Assembly (NCBI GenBank): GCA_963402885.1
Contig: OY727097.1
Span: 15,996,001 to 16,060,000, forward strand
Source of the DNA: Antedon bifida
Taxonomy: Eukaryota > Echinodermata > Crinoidea > Comatulida > Antedonidae
Length of the DNA stretch: 64,000 nucleotides
Direction: 5' to 3'
The notes beneath the pieces are model-generated. The model did no database searches. It saw only the letters and a list, made by a program, of their open reading frames with translations, and was not told the DNA's origin. The translations under genes and the position numbers were made by a program. How positions within the stretch are numbered: position 1 is the first letter of the stretch; each line of letters begins with the position of its first letter. Positions 1 through 11,035 of the stretch are shown here, in pieces.

Positions 1-612
1 ACAGTAGTATGGCCATCTAACGGTAGGTAAACACAAAGTTCAACCTTATCCGTTGTGTACGGATACGTATGCGTATATACGTGAGTTTGCCCAAACTCTC
101 TCGCATCATTACGTGTAATTCAAATGGAAAAGGATATTAAACGGTTCTTTTTGAACAGTATGCTTTTTATAAAACTGTTTGAAAATGTTGTGCATGTTAG
201 GCTGGTAACGTGACCAACCTGCGTTCTCATAAATTCAGAGCCTAGCTAAAATACGATTATAAATTTCAAAGGGAAAAGGTGTAGTAGAACATTAATTGAA
301 TAAAAATCTAAACAGGGTTTCAATTGGCACCAATTTGGAATTGAAAATTATTGTGTTTGGGCGAGCAATATAACTTCACAAACTCTGTCGATTATTCGTC
401 GAAATTGAAGCACTTTCAATTGTTTGAACAATAAAATACAATTTGCTTAATACATAGTTATATTGTTCGTCAAGATAATTACATGTTGTCTTATCCCAGA
501 GTTTATTTATAAAAACATCTCTGAGGTTCTATTTAAAAAAGAAACATATTAAAATAAAAGAAGGTTATTTATTTAATGTAAGAGAAATTGGTATGATTTA
601 TTCTATAGTAAA
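1..612. other. No recognisable gene
   Basis: AT-rich sequence downstream of the last visible exon of the minus-strand ankyrin gene. I looked on the minus strand for the switch II part of a GTPase domain (a W-D-x-x-G-Q type motif) that should follow the P-loop exon and did not find it. It may hold more intron or the 3' untranslated region. Confidence 0.5.
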
Positions 613-740
613 TTAAACTTTTATTCCGAGGTATGCAGCAATATCCATATCAGATGTGATGAATTGACTTCCCAACTCATTCAATACATTACTAATTTTA
701 TTTTGTGTTTGATGGATGGTCTACAAACGATAAGTTTTAC
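613..740 (-). other. In-frame TAG followed by an open tail
   Basis: Continuing exon 8 in frame gives GKTYRL, then TAG (721-723), then 35 more open codons with a protein-like ending (MDIAAYLGIKV) before TAA at 613-615. It could be intron, a 3' UTR, a nonsense allele, or a pseudogenised last exon. Confidence 0.4.
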
Positions 741-841
741 CACTTTCTTCATCCTCTGTCCATTTGGTGAGTTCTTTAGCATTTGTTTCTACAGTTTTTA
801 TCACAGAAACACCATCTGTGATCTCGTGGTTTTCGTTAAAT
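741..841 (-). CDS. Exon 8: start of Roc/Ras-like GTPase domain after the P-loop
   Basis: Acceptor ATTTTTCAG precedes the exon. It takes one base to complete a lysine codon and reads on as FNENHEITDGV..., then a stretch ending WTEDEES. This is the region between P-loop and switch I of a Roc-type domain, and a T-D-G motif sits where the switch I threonine would be expected. I end the exon at a GT (GTAAAA, plus positions 735-740) because reading on meets a TAG at 721-723. If that donor is used, the exon ends in phase 1 and the next exon lies outside the window. If it is not used, the protein stops six codons later (GKTYRL) and lacks switch II and the G4/G5 motifs. Confidence 0.65.
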
Positions 842-1711
842 CTGAAAAATATTCGAATATATACAAAACATTTAGCCATCATAGTGTGAATTATAGAAGC
901 TCCATAATTGAATAAATGACTAATATCTTAGGACAAGTAATTCATATTGCATTCACTTTTTAGTTTAGTTTGGTTTGGTATTTATGAGAACAGAATGGAC
1001 ATCCAAATCACATACGAGGCGCTAGACCTACTACTACAGTATGTCTAGAGAAAATAACATAAATGTTACAGTTACAAGTCCAAAACACCTACATTTTACA
1101 AAATAAACTAAATAATATCTCTCTATATTCCTATATAAACTTGCACGTTATATTAACAAACTCAAAACGAGGTTCAATTTAAGTGTCAATGACTAAGTTA
1201 AGATTAGGAATTTTAGATCTTGAAAACGAAAAGGGAATATAGACAGGGATTGAAAGGGAAAAACGAATCTGTAAAGTTTTCAAATGTAACGAGGAAACAC
1301 TATCGTGAACACGGTAATAAATCTTCAGAGTTATGGAAAGGGAAAGCGTTTAGTAATTTTATAACATAAATACATACGTGTACAGTATTATATTAGGCCT
1401 ACATCAAAAATACATTGTAAATAACATTTAAAAAATGAAAATAATTAATAATAATAAACAAATTCTACAGTCAAGATTAATATTAATTAATTGTTAATAT
1501 TCACATCTGGAAGATAGCCTCGTTTTTTACGATTTTCTATTATTGAATAAAATGTTAATATAATTATTTTAAAAAGGGCGCCGCCTCCCGTTCCATCCAA
1601 TTGCACAAGTGTGAATAATGTACAATAGCATCGAATATGGCTCTCATTCGAACTACGCGCTTATGAACATTATCATTATATTATGTGATATCATTCTTAA
1701 TTGCTACTTAC
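842..1711 (-). other. Intron between exons 7 and 8
   Basis: AT-rich, with GT (GTAAGT) at the exon 7 side and AG at the exon 8 side. I see no additional exon or recognised repeat in it. Confidence 0.6.
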
Positions 1712-1877
1712 TTGTTTCCAATGCAAGCGTTGACAAGACATGTTTTACCAACACCTTCCTGTCCAATAACTTTAACCATTCCAAGATTCACTTCAGTTTT
1801 ACCCTCTGTTAATGCTTCAATGTAAGTCTTCTCTACAAGCTTACCACGCGCAGTAATCGCATATGGAATATCTAGAT
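1712..1877 (-). CDS. Exon 7: linker plus P-loop of Roc-like GTPase
   Basis: Flanked by acceptor TTAACAG and donor GTAAGT. The 166 nt read in phase 1 to phase 2. The first half is a linker (ITARGKLVEKTY, IEALTEGKTEV), then beta-1 and the Walker A/G1 loop, VIGQEGVGKTCLVNACIGN. GQEGVGKT matches GxxxxGK(S/T), the phosphate-binding loop of P-loop GTPases. The basic linker and the loop spacing fit Roc domains in multi-domain animal proteins better than a free Ras. Biochemical activity cannot be judged because the rest of the G domain is not visible. This is the best-supported functional motif in the window. Confidence 0.85.
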
Positions 1878-2345
1878 CTGTTAATTATATAATTTAATAC
1901 AATGAACAGTTAAAATGAACATTACTGTTTTTGAGTAAATACATTACAATTGCGTTGGTGTACAATGCTATGAACTCTATAAAGTCTACGCTAAACTCAT
2001 TCAAAGGTGTCTCATATTATATTGTCTATTAATTCGGATTTAGCGAAGTAGCATAGATAATTAAGATCCACTCAAGTCAATCGTCTTCGAAGTTGTAATG
2101 TATTTGTAGCCTAATGATTGCATTACATGGTAAAATAATTAACGTAATAATGTGATTTGATGAAATACGATTAATCACTAGAATTTATAAAAGCAATAAA
2201 GTAGTCTTTATTTAAAGACCAAATATATTATACGCATATAAGCGTATGAAATAGTTAAAAAAAGAAAAAAAAAAGAAATGAAAAACACTTCGGAAATAAC
2301 AATATTCTTGCTTAAAATTCTATTGTATGGAACAATTATTCATAC
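1878..2345 (-). other. Intron between exons 6 and 7
   Basis: AT-rich intron with donor GTATGA and acceptor AACAG. It contains an A-rich run near 2255-2285. Nothing else recognised. Confidence 0.6.
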
Positions 2346-2381
2346 CTGGCAATGTAATATCTATGTCGGGCAATGGTCCAC
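2346..2381 (-). CDS. Exon 6: 36-nt micro-exon in the linker
   Basis: Acceptor TTGTTTTAG and donor GTATGA frame exactly 36 nt in phase 1 to phase 1, encoding CGPLPDIDITLP between the ankyrin part and the GTPase part. It is identified by its position, splice sites and phase fit. Both neighbours join in frame (…SVC + GPLPDIDITLP + DLDIPYAI…). It is too short to recognise alone. Confidence 0.65.
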
Positions 2382-2475
2382 CTAAAACAAAGTTAGAATA
2401 TATGTGTAAATAAAAGTACATGAAGCAAAATGCTAAAATTTAAGAGATAGTGTAAAATCCTCAAACCTCACTCAC

Positions 2476-2571
2476 AACATACTGATGTAACATGGGCTTT
2501 AAGTGCAGCGTTGGAACCAGTTATTCCGTGTGACATCATAGATGCATCGCCCATCTCCAACAAAATGTCCA
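2476..2571 (-). CDS. Exon 5: linker after the ankyrin repeats
   Basis: Acceptor ATTTTTAG and donor GTGAGT frame 96 nt, phase 1 to phase 1, encoding VDILLEMGDASMMSH… and a tail of AALKAHVTSVC. The first residues continue the helix of the previous exon (IIDILK-VDILLEMGDA), as at the end of an ankyrin stack. No known domain is recognised in the second half. Confidence 0.7.
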
Positions 2572-3354
2572 CTAAAAATGGTTTTGTTTAAAATGGCTGA
2601 TTTTTATATTTTTTTTATATTGATTTGTTTCTTGTAAAGCGGGCTATAGGCCTAAATGCGTTAAAAAATATTATTTATAATTATTTTCTCAAACTCAAAC
2701 CCACAGTATAAAATACACAGTAGGTAGTTAGATATAAGAAATAAAAACATTAATTAAAGATCACGGTCCTGTTCATGGTTGAAAGGTGTTTTTGTTGTTT
2801 GATTTTGATATTATATTTTTTCATATTGCACAGGTTTTTGTTTGTTTTTTTTATTACGGTATAAAAAAAAGATTTGTAGAATGTGCAAGTTATTTGTATT
2901 ATTATTGTCATAGTTTTGATTATCTATTTGTTATATTATATGTGTATAGGCCTATTTTGTTACTGTTATTATTAAAACAATAATTAAAAATATCTAAAAC
3001 TTTAGTTCTTAAATAATCCCAATTCGATTCTATTAATAATGTTAAAGAATATAATGTGATTATAAGTAAAAATCTATAATCTGTTTTGATGAGTATCGAG
3101 TCAAGAAACTTGTATAATAATAATCATTGGCTGAGAATTTACTTATATTGTTATTTATTTTACTTTAAAAATAAACAAGTATAAACAAGACAATGTGAAA
3201 CATTACAAACTAAACTTATTTTAGATAATAAGTGTGTTTTCATTTAAGTTTTTGTGATATTACAACTGGATATACCAATATTGTTTCAAGATTAGTTGTC
3301 AGCTGATTTACACATGTTTACAGCCTACCTGTTAGCCTACTTTGCTAAACTCAC
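2572..3354 (-). other. Intron between exons 4 and 5
   Basis: AT-rich, with donor GTGAGT beside exon 4. The T-rich open stretch near 2786-2983 on the plus strand is low-complexity and not convincing as coding. Confidence 0.6.
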
Positions 3355-3457
3355 CTTTCAATATGTCAATTATCTCGGCTTTTTGACCTGCCCTTAATTC
3401 GTTGTCATATTTCTTACACGCATTTTCATTGTAAAAATCTATTACAGATTTGCCATA
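3355..3457 (-). CDS. Exon 4: degenerate terminal ankyrin-like repeat
   Basis: Acceptor ATTTACACAG and donor GTGAGT frame 103 nt, phase 0 to phase 1. It reads YGKSVIDFYNENACKKY… and …AEIIDILK. GKSVIDFYNENA corresponds to the start of an ankyrin repeat (GxTPLHxAxxxx) with the usual H and A replaced, as is common in capping repeats. The exon follows an ankyrin exon and precedes the linker. Confidence 0.75.
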
Positions 3458-3826
3458 CTGTGTAAATTAAAAATGAATATGTTATGAAAAGAATACATTT
3501 TGTTTTTTTTAACAATTTTTTTTTTTACATTATTAGGCCTAATCAAAATAGGAATCGAGTCATACTGATACTGATTCTAATGTATTCTAAAAAAACAGAA
3601 GACCACGTCCTGTAATAATGTCTGCACATTTTGTTACATCTTCTAATTTGGTATATAAATATAATTTTCAATCGATTATACAAATTACTATGACAATTTT
3701 TAATAGGGGCCTATTGTTATTGTTTTTATATTCGTAATTTATTTGCATTAATTATTACATTAGGCCTACACTATTTTTAATTTAAATACTATTAAGTAAC
3801 CTAATTTGACTTAACATTAAACCAAC

Positions 3827-3949
3827 CTTATCTTCTTTTGTAACGTAAGATTTACCAGAACATTCCTTCATTAGATACACAATGATGGCTCTGTGTTCGT
3901 TGTACGTGAGATCTTGTGTGACACATGCATGCAGAAGTGTGCGTTTATA
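3827..3949 (-). CDS. Exon 3: ankyrin repeat
   Basis: 123 nt (41 codons), phase 0 at both ends, between an AG (TTTACTAG) and donor GTTGGT. It reads YKRTLLHACVTQDLTYNEHR then AIIVYLMKECSGKSY. The TLLHAC core and the following IVYLMKE helix match ankyrin consensus TPLHxA…IVxxLL. It joins without a gap to exon 2, completing DVNHVN-RYKRTLLHA, so no exon is missing between them. Confidence 0.8.
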
Positions 3950-4057
3950 CTAGTAAATAACATATTATATTTTGTATAAAATATTTTTGTTTTCACATCA
4001 CATTTGGTTTTCACAAGCGCATTGAGCACTTTAGTGGATATGCGCACTGTATAAATC

Positions 4058-4084
4058 TTATTATTATTATTATTATTATTATTA
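4058..4084. repeat. (TTA)n microsatellite
   Basis: About nine uninterrupted TTA units inside the intron between exons 2 and 3. Confidence 0.9.
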
Positions 4085-4553
4085 AGTATAATTTTGATTT
4101 ATGTTAATTATTAAAATAAGTAACTTGTATTTTCGTCACATGAATAACACACAATGACGTCAGATATGTGTTGTTCTCGATTTCCTCCGATTGTGAACGC
4201 AGTGGGTTTTCAGCTGGAATTGAAAAGTGTAGATAGATCTTTATCTAGATATTTATATTCATAATGTTGATTAATGTGATGGACCCCATTACCTGTCTAC
4301 ACAAGGTACTACATTCTGTTCACCCAACTTTAGGCCTTCTGTTTTTTTAATTCACTATCAGATTACGATCCATAGTTCCTTACGCCTGATGTAGAGTACC
4401 TATTGAGAAGACGCGTGTTGCTCTTGTACTGACATAGCGATTAGGGTGAGCTACGTCTGGTTTATGTACATATAGTTGTGTACTCTGTTTTATGTAGGCC
4501 CTGTAAGATCCAATAGTGTAACTTATCCATACTTAGTCCGGGACATACCCGAA

Positions 4554-5097
4554 CTAGACTAGATTCCTCCATAACTTCCTATCTGCCATTGTGACAGCCA
4601 GTTCGTCTCTCTGCATACCAGTATCCATCTCTAGTACACCAATGTATGTGAGCGCTGGTTTTCCTTGTTTTGTGAGTCCATGCTTTTGCTGCCACATCAG
4701 AACATCTGCAATGATTTCTTCTTTATTGCGAAGAGAGTTCCAGCCACTGTCAGTCTTCTTCTTATTATTGTTTTCGTTATTTTTGGTATGGCCAAAGAGC
4801 CAATTATAGTACTTCGTTACTGATTTTCTGTTGCCATTTTATTCCCAACGCAGCACGAAGTAGTAGTGAGTGACTGCCATCAATTTCTTTCTCAAGTTTA
4901 GTTTTAAGGTTTTTACTATTATTTAACCTCCATATTTGATTTAATTTATTAATTGCACTCAATGCTTTTTCTTTTCTTATTTCAAAATCTCTGCTGGTTG
5001 TGTTAATAAGGCTTCCTAAATATTGAAAACCATTCACCTTGTCTATCTCTATACCATTTTGTGTTTTATTTTTTCCGGATTGGTTATATGATATAAA
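4554..5097 (-). mobile_element. LINE reverse-transcriptase C-terminal fragment (RTE-like), broken
   Basis: Two minus-strand open segments in different frames make up the end of a non-LTR retrotransposon polyprotein. The upstream part (from about 5097) has FQYLGSLINTTSRDFEIRK, a region found just after the RT palm, then a shortened thumb and LLRAALGIKWQQKISNEVL before a stop. The downstream part has LMWQQKHGLTKQGKP and ADRKLWRNLV before a stop at 4554, the usual C-terminal pattern (KHG…RGRP…DRxxW). The catalytic palm is absent and the frames are broken, so it is a dead 5'-truncated copy. RTE-type assignment rests on this tail pattern only. Confidence 0.8.
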
Positions 5098-5103
5098 TTT
5101 AGT

Positions 5104-6028
5104 TTAACCCTAGTGTAACAATCAACCACTAATGTAACGATCCATTAATCACTAACGTAACAAAACTTTATTAACCACCAACGTAACAAAATTTAACCAC
5201 TAACGTAACAGCAGGAGAAAATGTTAAGAAATCTTAGACAATTGTTGTTTTGAATGATCAAAATCTAGGACTCAAGTCCAGTCACGTTTGTCTGTACGTC
5301 AACTCACTATGTTTAAACTGTTAAATAATGATGTTAAATGTAACTAAATTAAAGTGCCCATTCGGCTATCAATGTTGTAACGGTAAGACATAACCCACTA
5401 TTTTCCGTATGAAATATATAGATACCTTATTGTGATGAAGCCGTTCCATTTCCATGCTTATCTGTCTGTTTGTCTAATAATACTCTTACTTTCAATGACG
5501 TGACACGGTGTTCACTTGTTGGTATACAAGCGTATGTCTTGACTATGATTTTCTGTCAATGTATGCATCAACAATACATTTTAGATTAAATTAAAAAGTC
5601 CAAAGTTTAAAAAAAATTTAAATAAACAGAAGGATGGACGGACAGTCAGACAGATAATCATAGACCCGAAAGAGGTTCAATATCAATACATTTGAGGAAA
5701 TAAATCAAACTTTCATGTGGAAAGTAAAAATGTTATGTCCTACAGTTGATGACCGGACACACTAAGATAATTAAAACACGAAAAGCAGGCTAAATTGCAT
5801 GTTCTATGTTCATAATATTTCTACTAATGTTGTTACGTTAGTGGTTATAATTTTACGTTAGTGGTTAATTTTGGTTACGTTAGTGGTTAAACAGTTGCTA
5901 GGTTAGTGGTTAAACTGTTGCTAGGTTAGTGGTTAATGAACTAGTTACATTAGTGGTTGATTGTTACGTTATAGTGGTTAATGTTACGTTAGTGGTTGAT
6001 TGTTACGTCAGTGGGTAATACAGGACCT
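5104..6028. mobile_element. Fold-back element with tandem-repeat arms
   Basis: The left arm (about 5104-5213) carries several direct copies of a unit like AACCACTAACGTAACA. The right arm (about 5829-6028) carries about ten copies of its reverse complement TGTTACGTTAGTGGTT. The outermost bases also match as inverted repeats (GTGTAACAATCAACCACTAA on the left; its near-complement ends the right arm). The 610-bp middle has no coding potential I recognise. Long inverted arms built from short tandem repeats are typical of fold-back elements. The target duplication is unclear. Confidence 0.75.
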
Positions 6029-7521
6029 AGATGATTAAAGTGTGCACAATCAGTTGCATTTGTATTTTGTGTGTACTAATAAAAGTGGTAATGATAACAC
6101 GTGCGATTCATCGCGATTGAAAAAAAAGGTGTGTGCAAACAGTAAAGTAGAATAATGTCTAATGGAGTTCATCACAAAATAAAAAGTTAATATAGATGAT
6201 AACGAATGATTACGAAAACAAAAACCTCGAAAACAGCGACGAGAGACCCGAAACCCATGGTCTCTATTTTCGAGAGTTTTTGAAAACATAGACCTCAACA
6301 CAACTTTCTCGATATTTAATTAGGCTATATAAGGTTTTCGACATTTCCCGAATACAAAGACTCCGTCAAAACGTATCAATACTATGTTTTATGGGTATGT
6401 TGAGCTCACAAATTACTCACAGTACATTTAATTTTTATATTCAATCCAATGAAGTTTTCTCGTGAAAAGTACCGATAATAGGACTTCTTACCGATGGCAT
6501 TGCTAGTTGGTTCATTTCTTTTATTTTTTTTAATGGTGGTACATCTTCTAGATCTAGAAAAACTATAACGAAAGTCTATATACCCATTACGTAGAATTAG
6601 CGTTAAATAATGACGGAAGAAACAATTTTTAATTCATTCGGTGTTTGTTAGAAAACAAAGAGGCAGACAGAGTTGAATGAAACGCGCGTTTGTTTTTTAA
6701 CGCGAATTTAAATGGCTTTTTCTCCTCTACAAATGACCTCATTGATTGTGTAAATATGAAATAGCTATATCAAGAGCGATACACCTTGCTATTCATTTGA
6801 TTTCACAACGAATCAAAATATAGTCCAAACTCGTTACGGGCGTTCTTACAGTAAATATTTACTGGAAATAATATCGCATTAGTCGATGTCTTCAGCCGTT
6901 TTCATTCAGTATTCCATATAGGATGAAGTTTGCTGTTAGAAAAGCGACACTGATGCAGCAGCTGTTGATGACATGATAGCTGAAGCACGCATAAACCACG
7001 CATATTATTAGACTTGATTTACAACTTGTGGTTAATAACTTATTTTGTATTAACTTCAATAAAACATCTATGAGTATTTTCAAGCTTCTCTTACATTCGT
7101 TGCAATAAACTTTTCACTTCGTGCATGTAACACCTGGATTTTATTCTAAACCGGCTTCAGATTGAGATTGGTGCCACCCGGAAATGACATTATTGACACA
7201 ATGTTTTCTTAGGTCCTTACATGTGTATGAACAGAATAGACATGAAAACGCACATTTTGGGGTGGGTTGGGGTGATAATCCAAAATGGCCGCCAAAATAG
7301 TCAAAAATGTTAACAAAAATACATTGTTGTCAGTAAGTATTGTCTTGAAACAGAATGAGACCATTGATATGATCACATACCCTCTGTGAACTAACATCAC
7401 GCATATTTGTATAATGATACCATGCTTTAAATTTAGTATAGTGACAACCATTTAATCCAAATTAAATCGAAGTGGTTTGAAATGACACTTATGACACTAA
7501 ATGTTATTGTAAATGACTTAC
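6029..7521. other. Intron sequence without recognised features
   Basis: Rest of the intron between exons 2 and 3. Open stretches on the minus strand here (6050-6301, 6892-7083, 7209-7451) have no recognisable motif. A short CCAAAATGGCCGCC word near 7277 is seen. Confidence 0.5.
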
Positions 7522-7620
7522 GCGGTTCACATGATTTACGTCTGCTTCAAATTTGATGAGATACATACATGTACGCACGTGACCAAAAGCTGCAGCCATT
7601 ATAAGAGGTGTATTCCCGTT
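7522..7620 (-). CDS. Exon 2: single ankyrin repeat
   Basis: Exactly 99 nt between acceptor TTTTTTTTCAG and donor GTAAGT, phase 0 at both ends. It encodes one 33-residue ankyrin repeat: NGNTPLIMAAAFGHVRTC then MYLIKFEADVNHVNR. The TPL, AA..GH and DVN positions match the consensus, with IM where LH is usual. One repeat per 99-nt exon is a common gene architecture for ankyrin stacks and allows repeat gain or loss by exon shuffling. Confidence 0.9.
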
Positions 7621-8753
7621 CTGAAAAAAAATCATAGTACTTTATACAAAATATAATAGGTTGCTGATAGAAGATGCGATACTTGGAGTATGCCTAATGC
7701 ACATACTACTTGTACAATGATAGTAAACCTTCGCACACGAGTCGCAGATAATTGACATAGGCCTAATGAGTATAGTTTTAGTCTTATACTTTTGACTCTA
7801 TTTTGGTTTTGCTATTCGTGTACCAGGAATACGGTAGTATATAAAAATAATTTAATAAATAAAACAAATTAAAATTAAACCAATTACAAGAGATTAGAGA
7901 AAAGGTTTCTTCTATGTGTGAAAGCAATTATATTTAGCTAGCTTCTAATGCTGTATTTGCCTCAAAAAGATTGTCTTTCCTCTGGTGAAGGCGGGCACTA
8001 CACAAGAGAAGCCTTTGATCAATGTTAGGACCAATCAAGGTGCTTTAAACACTCCTGGCTTAGTCATCACTCAGATGAATGTAGGACTAAAATTACGCCA
8101 CTGTCGTTCGCGACAAACGTCGTATGCATAGTCTATTAAGACTGATGCAGGCCAAAAAAAGAAAAACAAATGCTGTATAAATGAAGTTATATTCATGGAT
8201 AATGCTTCTATGTTAATATTTTAAATAATCATCGGCTATCGCAGGCGTAAACACCTACATCGGATGTAGACCTAGGTGTTTACACATGTGTTGGAAAATC
8301 AAATATTCTTCAAAATAATTAAGAAAACAAATGGTAAATATTTAATTTATGTTTTTACGCCAAACAATAAGAATTGTTCATCGTAATATGATTATCACCA
8401 ACTTTGCATGATTAAACTTGCCTAGCTAGGTCTATTCTCTAGGCACAATCTATTCCATGATTTGTTTTAATACGAGCGGCGTATGTTGTGTGCGATACAC
8501 GTGCGTTGCGTTACACTTCCCGTCAAAGCACGAAATCAAAACGAACAAGTACGTGAACGCAACCGAACCACGGTAATATGCAAATTACTATGTCATCCGT
8601 TAACATTTACGTGCTCCTTCGAAAGTTCCCTATTAATTATATTACACAAGAAAACAGAGAACATATAACTTCACTTAAAATTAAAAAAAAAGAAATTAAA
8701 ACGCGTGACGCTGCGTTTCAAGATTCATGCGACTCCCTTCGATTTGATGATTG
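7621..8753. other. Intron start, with one perfect hairpin
   Basis: Beginning of the 19.4-kb intron. Nothing coding is recognised. An 11-bp perfect inverted repeat lies at 8247-8257 and 8273-8283 (CGTAAACACCT-type arms around a 15-nt loop). It may be a MITE remnant or chance. Confidence 0.4.
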
Positions 8754-9245
8754 ACGTAACGTAATTATAAAGTGCCAAATCCTGTACCATGATCCCTTAA
8801 GAAAGGGTTAAAGGTCAATATATGTCCCTGGACTTAATTAACATAATGAGTACACATATGAAACCAATCCTAAAATGTGTATTTTTAGAGTCTAACAAAA
8901 GATCCGTCATTCTTATGTGTCAACTCGTCCTGTACCTAGTATGCTTAAGAAAGCCATTAATTACCGCTAATTAACATTTTAATTAGCACAATCGAGTAAA
9001 TCAATAGAACTTTCGGCAATACCTAACTGAGACAACGTAATTCTTCAGTGTTAAATTCTGTACCATGGCCCCTAAGAAAGGTCAGTTTCTGTTGCAATAA
9101 AACTTGATTATGCATAATTAGTAGCCTTAAAAAATGATAAAATATTTAAGTTCAGTGTCTAACAAAGATTTATCTTTCTTACATGGCAACTTCTGTCAAC
9201 TTATTTTACTCAATAAAGCTGCTAATTAGCATATTAATTAGCATG
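8754..9245. repeat. Diverged tandem duplication, period about 277 bp
   Basis: Two copies share the same ordered words: ACGTAATT, CTGTACCATG, CCTAAGAAAG, GTCTAACAAA, and a closing GCTAATTA…TTAATTAGCA. Copy one is about 8754-8990 and copy two about 9031-9245. Non-coding, function unknown; possibly a dimeric MITE. Confidence 0.55.
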
Positions 9246-9284
9246 ACTATATGTTATAAACTTATGCTATAGACTTATTTACTG

Positions 9285-10013
9285 TAGCATTAACGCTCCA
9301 TGTCGAGTCTTTGTTGTGCGCAATTGGCAAACTGTAAGTAAGGTTATTTAAAATAAAGAACCTTGTTTTGTTCAATAATCGTCTTAACTGACGCAACATT
9401 GTAAAGAGAAAAAACATTATTAAGATATCGGTAAATATTGTCATTAATTATACTGAGTGGAAAGCAGTTTTTACTTAAAATGGTTTTAACAGTTGAAATG
9501 TCATTGTTAAAGCTAGACCAGGAATTATTCAATTTGCAAACTCTGTCAATCAAAGTACGAACAAGCCCAATTTTGTAAGAAAAGGAAGTGAAACTGTAAA
9601 AATTAGTGAAGAGAACCATTATTGTTTAACATTATATCTAAAAATGGAAGACAATGGTCAATCTCATATTCAATTGTGAACTTTATGTTGGGGTGCTGAT
9701 CGTCAATATAGTCAAAGAAAGTATTTGCATCATCTTTTGTATTGAATAAACAAAACATGTCATCAACATAACGACGGTAAAACATGACCGAAGCTTGTGA
9801 GAAGTTCTTTAACCATGTTTGTTCATGATGATCCATAAATAAATTGGCTAAAACAGGTGCAAGTGGGGATCCCATTGACACACCGTCTATTTGATCACAA
9901 ATATCACCATTGAATATGAAATTGGTTTTTTCCGTAGCAAGTAAAAACAATTTGCGTAAATCGCTTTTGTTTAAGCTCATATTATAATTGACATCATTAG
10001 TGTTATAGTCAAC
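9285..10013 (-). mobile_element. Penelope-like element reverse transcriptase, broken
   Basis: The first open segment (9603-10013) has the RT motifs GVSMGSPLAPVLANLFM and FYRRYVDDMF with the catalytic YVDD, followed by the LPFLDIMLNNNGS motif. It then shifts frame into 9344-9619 (FTNFYSFTSFSYKIGLVRTL, IDRVCKLNN) and again into LPYLQFANCAQQRLDMER near 9285-9345. This order fits the RT palm, thumb and following region of Penelope-like elements. No GIY-YIG endonuclease is visible, the N-terminal part is missing, and there are at least two frameshifts, so the copy is dead. Its upstream end abuts the LINE fragment starting near 10017. Confidence 0.85.
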
Positions 10014-10016
10014 ATG

Positions 10017-10485
10017 TATTCCGTGGCGATATTGAAGATGAGATCCATGTCATGCTATATTGCCCCATTTATGATGACATCAGAACGGCATTATTCTCGG
10101 ATCTAGATTTTAATCTAAACTTCAAAATAATATGTCACAAAATGACAAGTTTATATTTATTATTGGTGCAAATGATCCCGATATTATCAAGCCAGTTATG
10201 AAGTATGTATGTTCGGCGTTTGAAAGGCACTCGACTATTCAGGCCTCCACCTGATACTGAGCGACCTTTATGCAACATACATGTTCATTGAATGCTTTTA
10301 TTATTGCTTTTTCTTTTATATCTATGTTTATTTTTGTAAATGTTGTTGCTTAACCATACCTTAATGTTAAGGTGAATGTTAATACATTTTTGAATTTGTA
10401 CACTTAACCAGATATTATATTTCAAATGCATGCCTGTACCTGGGCTTTAACTTAAATAAAGATTATTAACCTTTGATGTTTTTTT
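10017..10485 (+). mobile_element. LINE 3' end: C-terminal zinc-knuckle region and 3' UTR
   Basis: Reads DEIHVMLYCPIYDDIRTALF, the conserved H…C end of many LINE polyproteins (compare EFHFLLxCPxY). It then runs, after one frame change, through FIIGANDPDIIKPVMKYVC to a stop near 10233. The 3' UTR runs about 250 bp to an AATAAAGATT and a T run at 10480-10488. The RT domain is missing, so this is a 5'-truncated insertion. A CR1/L2-like clade is possible but not shown. Confidence 0.7.
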
Positions 10486-10689
10486 TTTAAATAACTAGAG
10501 GGTTCGCTCGCTCCACCTCTAGGAAGTGTAGAGGATGGTTCTCGGAATGATAATGACTCGGGTAAAAAGGTTTTAGGAAGTTCTCCTTGTACGTTTTCTG
10601 TCGGTTACCATTATTGAAAATGCTTGACATTCGTAAAACTAAACCTACTCTGTTTCACAGTGTCTTAGATGATTAATAACATTTTAAAG

Positions 10690-11035
10690 TATAGTGTTTA
10701 TTGTTTGGTAAGGCCTTTATATGGCGGAGGTGGGGAGGCGGAGTTCTGTTGAGCGAGGTGTTTATTCGAGGGATATGTTTAATTGTTTAGTTTTAATAAT
10801 ATGGTAACAATAATCAAATGAAATCCTCTAATTAGATATGAAAAGTGGTAAAAAGGAATAACAAATACTTAGTAAATTGGAGATAACAGTGCGATAAATT
10901 CTACTACAAATAGTATAATTGTGTTATTATAAATGTGGATGGACGTTTATTAGATAGTTTGGTTGGGTGGGCGGGGGATTATTATTCAAAGTGATGTTTA
11001 ATTGGAGAGGCGTTTATTCAAATAAATACCATCCT
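10690..11035 (+). repeat. Interspersed repeat with GCGTTTATT boxes (copy 1)
   Basis: Contains repeated GTTTATTMRA boxes with G-rich spacers (GGCGGAGGTGGGGAGGCGG; GGTGGGCGGGGG). The part 10905-11030 matches the reverse complement of 26325-26480 (shared ATAATTGTGTTATTATAA-like lead, then CGTTTATTAGA). Non-coding family of unknown class. Confidence 0.5.

Noticed and set aside
664-915. Plus-strand ORF overlapping exon 8
   Set aside because: Shadow of the minus-strand exon; no motif on the plus strand.
1618-1812. Plus-strand ORF overlapping exon 7
   Set aside because: Shadow of the P-loop exon on the minus strand.
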